From the IMG/VR virus record IMGVR_UViG_3300017726_000063, positions 1-26,679 of that record: a stretch of 26,679 bases of DNA; one strand, written 5' to 3'. Both the position numbers and the translations under genes were made by a program. Within the stretch, counting starts at the first letter, position 1. Every line of letters begins with the position of its first letter. Positions 21,289 to 26,679 of the stretch are shown here, piece after piece. This DNA comes from a virus. The notes beneath the pieces are model-generated. The model ran no database searches. It had not been told where the DNA came from and saw only the letters and a list, made by a program, of their open reading frames with translations.

Positions 21289-23504
21289 TGTACCAGCAAT
21301 CGCTTTATGAGGTTGTAGAACCTATAAAAATAAATACCGTAAAAAGACTTAATAAGTCTAAAAGCTGGAAATATGGTTATAACAAAGAGCATGATGTTGT
21401 AGTTATAAGCAGAACGGGTCAGATTGGTGAGGTGTATAGCATACAAAACTTGCACATAGCTTTACCCAAAAAACCTACAAATGTTTTTAAGTTTGATAAA
21501 AATACTTGGGAAAAATCTGAATACCCAAAAGAGTTAGGTAAAATAAAAACAGTTTTTGACTGGAAAGAATATCCAGAAGACTTTAAAGAAAAATGGTATG
21601 ATTACATCGATAATGAGTTTACCCGAAGGGAGGAAGGTTTTTGGTTTTATAACAAAAGCGTTCCTACTTACGTTACTGGTACTCATTACATGTACTTGCA
21701 GTGGAGTAAAATCGACGTTGGAGCACCGGACTTTCGCGAGTCAAATAGATTATTCTATATTTTCTGGGAGGCTTGTAAGGCCGATTACAGATCCTATGGG
21801 ATGTGCTATCTTAAGAATAGGCGATCTGGATTCTCATTTATGGCATCAGGCGAGGTGGTTAACATGGCAACCATATCCTCTGACTCTAGATATGGAATAT
21901 TATCTAAGAGTGGACCAGATGCGAAGAAGATGTTTACTGACAAGGTGGTACCAATATCCATTAATTACCCCTTCTTTTTCAAACCCATCCAGGACGGAAT
22001 GGATCGTCCAAAGACCGAGCTTGCCTTCAGGGTCCCAGCCAGTAAGCTTACCAGAAGAAAACTTACCAGTAACGAAGCCTTACAGGAACTCGAGGGTCTC
22101 GACACCACGATCGACTGGAAGAATACGGGTGACAACTCCTACGACGGTGAGAAGCTTAAACTCCTCGTCCACGACGAGAGCGGTAAATGGGAGAGGCCGA
22201 ACAACATCCTCAACAACTGGCGTGTTACGAAAACCACCCTACGACTAGGTAGTAGAGTAATTGGAAAGTGTATGATGGGTTCAACATCAAATGCTTTAGA
22301 TAAAGGTGGTGATAATTTTAAAAAATTATATAAAAACTCAGATGTTACAAAAAGAAACCGCAATGGACAGACAAGCTCAGGATTATATAGTTTGTTCATA
22401 CCTATGGAATGGAACTACGAAGGATTCATTGATTCTTATGGCTTACCTGTATTCGATACACCCGAGCAAGAAACTTTTGGTCCCTATGGGGAAAATATAG
22501 ATATAGGAATACTAGAGCATTGGCAAAACGAAGCTGATGGTTTAAAAAATGATGGAGATGCTTTAAATGAATTTTATAGACAATTTCCACGTACTGAAGA
22601 ACATGCTTTCAGAGATGAAACTAAAAATAGTATATTTAATTTAGCAAAAATATACGAGCAAATAGATTACAACGAAGAAACTAGATATGAAAATACTATA
22701 ACAACAGGTAATTTCCAATGGTTAAATGGTGTAAAAGATAGTAAAGTTATATTTTATCCAGATAAAAACGGTAGATTTAAACTAAGCTGGACACCACCTT
22801 CTCATCTACAAAATAATGTTGTAATGAAAAACGGTTTAAAAAGACCAGGTAATATCCACATGGGTTGTTTTGGTTGCGATAGTTATGATATATCAGGAAC
22901 AGTTGACGGTAAAGGATCTAAAGGTGCATTGCATGGTTTAACAAAGTTTAGTATGGAGGATTCACCCGCTAATCATTTCTTTTTAGAGTATATAGCTAGG
23001 CCTCAGACCGCTGAGATATTCTTTGAGGACGTTCTAATGGCACTTGTGTTTTACGGGATGCCTATACTAGCAGAGAATAATAAACCCCGTCTATTGTATT
23101 ATTTAAGAAGGCGTGGTTATAGAGGATATTCGATGAATAGGCCTGATAAGGTCTGGAATAAATTGTCAACCGCAGAAAAAGAAGTTGGTGGTATACCAAA
23201 TTCAAGTGAAGACATAAAGCAAGCGCATGCCTCTGCTATTGAAATGTACATACAGGATCACGTTGGTATTACGCCAGATGGTTCTTTTGGAACAGTCTAC
23301 TTTAATGAATTATTAAGTGACTGGGCTAAATTTGATATAAATAATAGAACTAAGTTTGATGCTTCTATTAGTTCTGGTTTAGCTATAATGGGTTGCAATA
23401 GGCATTTATATGCACCCAATGCTAAAGTAGAAAAACAAAAAATAAATATAAGTTTTGCTAGATACAAACAAAGCGGAACGCATTCAAAATTAATAGAAAA
23501 TTAA
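21288..23504 (+). CDS. terL: Terminase large subunit (738 aa)
   Basis: This is the ATPase-nuclease motor that packages DNA into the head. Residues 176-184 (KNRRSGFSF) form a deviant Walker A of the KxRRxGxS type; KLLVHDES (291-298) is Walker B with D296 and catalytic E297; GSTSN (331-335) fits the coupling motif. GCDSYD (529-534) starts the RNase H-like nuclease domain with its first acidic residue. At 738 residues it is longer than many TerL proteins (about 450-650) and near the size seen in crAss-like and related marine groups. Codons 125-321 lie in a GC-rich island. The portal starts one base after the stop. Confidence 0.9.
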   Translation: MYQQSLYEVVEPIKINTVKRLNKSKSWKYGYNKEHDVVVISRTGQIGEVYSIQNLHIALPKKPTNVFKFDKNTWEKSEYPKELGKIKTVFDWKEYPEDFKEKWYDYIDNEFTRREEGFWFYNKSVPTYVTGTHYMYLQWSKIDVGAPDFRESNRLFYIFWEACKADYRSYGMCYLKNRRSGFSFMASGEVVNMATISSDSRYGILSKSGPDAKKMFTDKVVPISINYPFFFKPIQDGMDRPKTELAFRVPASKLTRRKLTSNEALQELEGLDTTIDWKNTGDNSYDGEKLKLLVHDESGKWERPNNILNNWRVTKTTLRLGSRVIGKCMMGSTSNALDKGGDNFKKLYKNSDVTKRNRNGQTSSGLYSLFIPMEWNYEGFIDSYGLPVFDTPEQETFGPYGENIDIGILEHWQNEADGLKNDGDALNEFYRQFPRTEEHAFRDETKNSIFNLAKIYEQIDYNEETRYENTITTGNFQWLNGVKDSKVIFYPDKNGRFKLSWTPPSHLQNNVVMKNGLKRPGNIHMGCFGCDSYDISGTVDGKGSKGALHGLTKFSMEDSPANHFFLEYIARPQTAEIFFEDVLMALVFYGMPILAENNKPRLLYYLRRRGYRGYSMNRPDKVWNKLSTAEKEVGGIPNSSEDIKQAHASAIEMYIQDHVGITPDGSFGTVYFNELLSDWAKFDINNRTKFDASISSGLAIMGCNRHLYAPNAKVEKQKINISFARYKQSGTHSKLIEN
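21661..22250 (+). other. GC-rich, codon-shifted island inside terL
   Basis: By hand count, 151 of 300 bases (50%) are G or C in 21961-22260, against 38 of 120 (32%) just downstream in 22261-22380. From 21661 to 21960 it is about 42%. Codons switch to C- and G-ending forms (CTC, GTC, ATC, AAC, GAG), then abruptly back to TTA, ATA and AAT types after about 22250. The reading frame stays intact. The segment covers residues 125-321, including Walker A and Walker B. The signal suggests intragenic recombination with a higher-GC relative, although an assembly chimera is not excluded. Confidence 0.8.
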
Positions 23505-23505
23505 T

Positions 23506-25935
23506 ATGGCTGAATCAGTTGTTAAAGGTTATTTTCCAAGTCAAGTCGCTAGCGATTTAGAAAAAATGAGTAAAGACTACGGTTTGAAAGTTGCTAAAGC
23601 AATTGAAAGCGAGTGGTTTAAAAGAGACTCTGGTACTAATAGGTTCTTTGGTAATCAAACAGAATTTCATAAACTAAGACTATACGCTAGAGGAGAACAA
23701 TCGATACAAAAATATAAAGACGAATTATCTATAAACGGTGACTTAAGCTATTTAAACTTAGACTGGAAACCAGTACCTGTTATACCAAAGTTTGTAGACA
23801 TAGTTGTAAACGGTATCTCAGAAAGAGTTTATGACATAAAAGCATACTCTCAAGACCCCTCAGGCGTTAGCAAAAGAACAGCTTACATGGAGTCTGTATT
23901 AAGAGACATGCGCAGTCAAGATTTAATATCATTCGCTAAAGAGTCTTTTGGTATAAATTTAGCTGAAAATGATCCTGAAAAACTACCTGATTCTCAAGAA
24001 GAATTAGATTTACATATGCAGCTTAGTTACAAGCAAGCTGTAGAATTAGCGGAAGAGCAAGCTATAAACGTAGTATTAGACGGTAATAAATACGATTTAA
24101 CAAGAAGAAGAGTTAATTATGATTTAACAGTTTTAGGTATTGGAGCTGTTAAAACTGTTTATAATAAAGCTGAAGGTATAAAAGTAGAGTATGTTGACCC
24201 TGCTAATATGGTTTATTCGTACACAGAAGATCCTTATTTTAGCGATGTTTACTATGTAGGTGAGGTTAAAAACGTACCTATTAACGAGCTCAAAAAACAA
24301 TTTCCTAACTTAACAGATGATCAGTTAAACAAAATAACTGGTCAAGGTTTTCAAAATCAAGGTTTTTATAATAGAAGCCTTACAGAATCAAACCAAGTTG
24401 ATAAAAACCAAGTGCAAGTTTTATATTTTAATTATAAAACATATGCTAATGAGGTTTATAAAGTAAAAGAAACAGCAACTGGAGCTAGCAAAGTTATAGT
24501 GAAAGATGATACTTTTAATCCTATATTAGATGAAGCTTTAGAAATGAAGTTTGGTAAACTACAAAAATCACTTGAAGTTTTATATGAAGGAGCTATCATA
24601 TTAGGTACTGATATATTACTTAAGTGGAATTTGAGTAAAAACATGATGAGACCTAAAAGTGATTATACTAAGGTTAAGATGAACTACGCTATGTGCGCGC
24701 CACGAATGTATAAAGGTAGAATAGAAAGTTTAGTAAGTCGTATAACTGGTTTTGCTGACATGATACAGTTAACTCATCTAAAACTACAACAGGTTATGTC
24801 TAGAATGACACCTGATGGTATATATTTAGATGTAGATGGTTTAGCAGAAATAGATTTAGGTAATGGAACAAATTACAACCCACAAGAAGCGTTAAACATG
24901 TTTTTCCAAACTGGTAGTATTATAGGTAGATCTATGACTAGTGAAGGTGACATGAACCCAGGTAAAGTTCCAATACAAGAAATACAAAATGGTAATGCTG
25001 GTGGTAAAATGCAAAGTTTGATTGGTACATATAACTATTATTTGCAAATGATCCGCGACGTAACCGGGTTAAACGAAGCATCAGACGCTTCTACTCCTTC
25101 AAAAGATGCTTTAGTTGGTGTTCAAAAAATAGCAGCAGCTAATAGTAACACAGCAACAAGACATATATTACAATCTGGTTTATTCTTAACATCGGAAGTT
25201 GCAGAAGCTGTTTCATTAAGAGTTTCTGATATATTAGAGTACTCTCCAACAAAAGATGCTTTTATACAAAAAATAGGTATACATAATGTAGCTACTTTAG
25301 CAGAAATGCAAAACCTACATTTATGTGATTTTGGTATAACAATAGAGTTATCTCCTGATGAGGAGCAAAAACAAATGCTTGAAAACAATATACAGATGGC
25401 TCTTAGTGGAGGAGGCATAGAACTTGAAGATGCTATTGATCTAAGAGAAATTAAAAACGTTAAACTAGCAAATCAATTGCTAAAAATACGTAGAAAAAAG
25501 AAAATTGAAAAAGATCAGATGATGCAGCAGCAAAACATACAAGCACAAGCTCAAGCTAACGCTCAAGCGCAACAAGTTGCTGCACAGGCTGAAATACAGA
25601 AAAATCAAGCTATAACTGAACAAAAAATACAGTTAGAGCAAATACAAGCACAATTAGAAGATTCTAAAATGGCTAAAGAGGTAATGCATAAAAAAGAACT
25701 TATGAATTATGAGTTTCAACTTAACATGCAACTAAAAAGCTTAGAGGTAGAAGGCGCTAAAAACAAAGAAGCTTACAAAGAAGATCGTAAAGATCAAAGA
25801 ACAAAAATGCAGGCTACTCAACAATCTGAATTAATGGACCAAAGAAATAATGGCAAAGCGCCTAAAAACTTTGAGTCTTCAGGTAATGATAGTATGAGTG
25901 GAGGCATTGACTTAGGTTCATTTGGACCTAGGTAA
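23506..25935 (+). CDS. Portal protein (809 aa)
   Basis: The portal forms the dodecameric ring through which DNA enters and leaves the head and to which the terminase docks. The gene lies directly after terL. The protein has an alpha/beta N-terminal wing (NRFFGNQTEFHKLRLYARGE, then PKFVDIVVNGISERVYDIK), a core segment RRVNYDLTVLGIGAVKTVYN and VEYVDPANMVYSYTEDPYFS typical of large marine and crAss-like portals, and a long Gln/Lys-rich coiled coil (about 655-770) starting IRRKKKIEKDQMMQQQN. The coiled coil probably forms the barrel that projects into the head. Its size (809 residues) exceeds the more common 500-700 range. Confidence 0.85.
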   Translation: MAESVVKGYFPSQVASDLEKMSKDYGLKVAKAIESEWFKRDSGTNRFFGNQTEFHKLRLYARGEQSIQKYKDELSINGDLSYLNLDWKPVPVIPKFVDIVVNGISERVYDIKAYSQDPSGVSKRTAYMESVLRDMRSQDLISFAKESFGINLAENDPEKLPDSQEELDLHMQLSYKQAVELAEEQAINVVLDGNKYDLTRRRVNYDLTVLGIGAVKTVYNKAEGIKVEYVDPANMVYSYTEDPYFSDVYYVGEVKNVPINELKKQFPNLTDDQLNKITGQGFQNQGFYNRSLTESNQVDKNQVQVLYFNYKTYANEVYKVKETATGASKVIVKDDTFNPILDEALEMKFGKLQKSLEVLYEGAIILGTDILLKWNLSKNMMRPKSDYTKVKMNYAMCAPRMYKGRIESLVSRITGFADMIQLTHLKLQQVMSRMTPDGIYLDVDGLAEIDLGNGTNYNPQEALNMFFQTGSIIGRSMTSEGDMNPGKVPIQEIQNGNAGGKMQSLIGTYNYYLQMIRDVTGLNEASDASTPSKDALVGVQKIAAANSNTATRHILQSGLFLTSEVAEAVSLRVSDILEYSPTKDAFIQKIGIHNVATLAEMQNLHLCDFGITIELSPDEEQKQMLENNIQMALSGGGIELEDAIDLREIKNVKLANQLLKIRRKKKIEKDQMMQQQNIQAQAQANAQAQQVAAQAEIQKNQAITEQKIQLEQIQAQLEDSKMAKEVMHKKELMNYEFQLNMQLKSLEVEGAKNKEAYKEDRKDQRTKMQATQQSELMDQRNNGKAPKNFESSGNDSMSGGIDLGSFGPR

Positions 25936-25963
25936 TTATTTATTAATTTTATAATATCATATT

Positions 25964-26679
25964 ATGGCAGAAGAACAAAAACAAGAAGAACTTCAAGAAG
26001 AAGCTGTAGAGCAGAATCAAAAGGTTCAAGCTGAGGCTGTTCCAGAAGAACAAGCTAGTGATGTACCAAAATCTGAAGTTTTAGAAGATGGTACAATTAA
26101 ACTTGACTTATCAGCTAAACCAGCTGAAGAAGAAGTTAAAACCGATGATCAACTAGAAAACGTTGAAAAACAAGTTGAAAATCAGGAACAAGAAACACCT
26201 ATTGTTGAAGAAATAACTGAAGAAGAAGTTATTGAGCAAGCTGAAGAAGTACAAGAAGAAGTTGAAGAAGCTATAGCTGAAGCCCAGCAAACAGGTGAAC
26301 CTTTACCAGAAAACATACAAAAAGTCGTAGACTTTATGGAAGAAACTGGTGGAAGCTTAGAAGATTATGTAAAGCTAAATCAAGATTTTAGTAATTATAA
26401 TGACAAAGCTTTATTAAAAGAATATTACAAACAAACTAAACCTCACTTAGAAGAAGAAGAAATAAACTTCTTAATGGAAGATAATTTTTCATTCGACGAA
26501 GAAGTCGACGACGAGAGAGATGTTAGAAGAAAAAAATTAGCACTAAAAGAGCAGGTTGCAAGTGCTAAAAGCCACTTAGACGGGCTAAAGTCTAAATACT
26601 ATGAAGAGATCAAGGCTGGTAGCAAGTTACTCCCAGAGCAACAGAAAGCAGTTGAGTTCTTTAATAGATATAACAAAGA
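25964..26679 (+). CDS. Acidic scaffold-like head protein, N-terminal part
   Basis: The ATG at 25964 opens a frame of 238 codons that runs off the right edge. The first 110 residues are dominated by Glu, Gln and Val (EEQKQEELQEEAVEQNQKVQ, then EEEVIEQAEEVQEEVEEAIA), followed by ENIQKVVDFMEETGGSLEDY, a DNFSFDEEVDDERDVRRKK segment and a basic helix. Highly acidic, disordered N-termini with helical C-termini are usual for scaffolding proteins, and the place after the portal is the usual site for one, ahead of the major capsid gene. No protease motif is visible in the part present. Confidence 0.75.
   Translation, partial: MAEEQKQEELQEEAVEQNQKVQAEAVPEEQASDVPKSEVLEDGTIKLDLSAKPAEEEVKTDDQLENVEKQVENQEQETPIVEEITEEEVIEQAEEVQEEVEEAIAEAQQTGEPLPENIQKVVDFMEETGGSLEDYVKLNQDFSNYNDKALLKEYYKQTKPHLEEEEINFLMEDNFSFDEEVDDERDVRRKKLALKEQVASAKSHLDGLKSKYYEEIKAGSKLLPEQQKAVEFFNRYNK

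Noticed and set aside
21556-22248. A 230-codon open frame on the plus strand inside terL
   Set aside because: It lies out of frame within the GC-rich island, where A/T-rich stop codons are rare. Its protein looks like random Arg/Thr/Ser-rich sequence and terL motifs run straight through.

Overview
This window looks like part of the genome of a tailed double-stranded DNA phage that infects a marine Bacteroidetes-type (flavobacterial) host. The phage call rests on a large terminase subunit, a portal protein, the start of an acidic scaffold-like gene, a holin, and four fibre/adhesin genes built from repeats typical of marine phages. The host guess is inference: the sequence is AT-rich, start codons lack GGAGG-type ribosome sites, and most starts follow A/T-only leaders (TAAATAAA- or ACT-type), as in Bacteroidetes. 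The long terminase and portal resemble those of crAss-like and related marine podovirus groups, but I cannot fix the family without a search.

Layout. (1) 1-2704, minus strand: a tightly packed block of about twelve very small genes, probably early genes, many with 1-13 base overlaps. Four copies of a 30-base promoter-like element punctuate it, and a structured RNA with an exact tRNA T-arm plus acceptor strand sits at about 2107-2214. (2) 2705-3181: a divergent non-coding region with at least eight TGTCA boxes, a good sigma70-like promoter with a TGTC/GACA dyad in its spacer, and an isolated G-rich tract. (3) 3182-8316, plus strand: a phage groEL followed by an overlapping groES, then small basic proteins that share a (S/T)P(F/L)K motif; one has an HExxH motif and one a TonB-box-like motif. 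(4) 8309-19906: holin, then four structural/fibre genes of 243, 629, 933 and 1832 residues. (5) 19995-26679: a coiled-coil protein, small genes including a second, double GroES-like protein, a candidate small terminase, the large terminase, the portal, and the first 238 codons of a scaffold-like gene cut by the window edge.

How it fits together. The right arm is a morphogenesis and lysis module: terminase and portal package DNA, the acidic protein probably scaffolds the head, the fibres bind the host, and the holin opens the membrane. The chaperonin pair and the second GroES-like protein suggest that the phage brings its own folding help, perhaps for its large fibres or capsid protein. The most unusual points are the tRNA-minihelix-like RNA, the repeated early promoter element, the TGTCA box cluster, the double GroES-like protein, and a GC-rich island of about 590 bases confined to the terminase ATPase domain.
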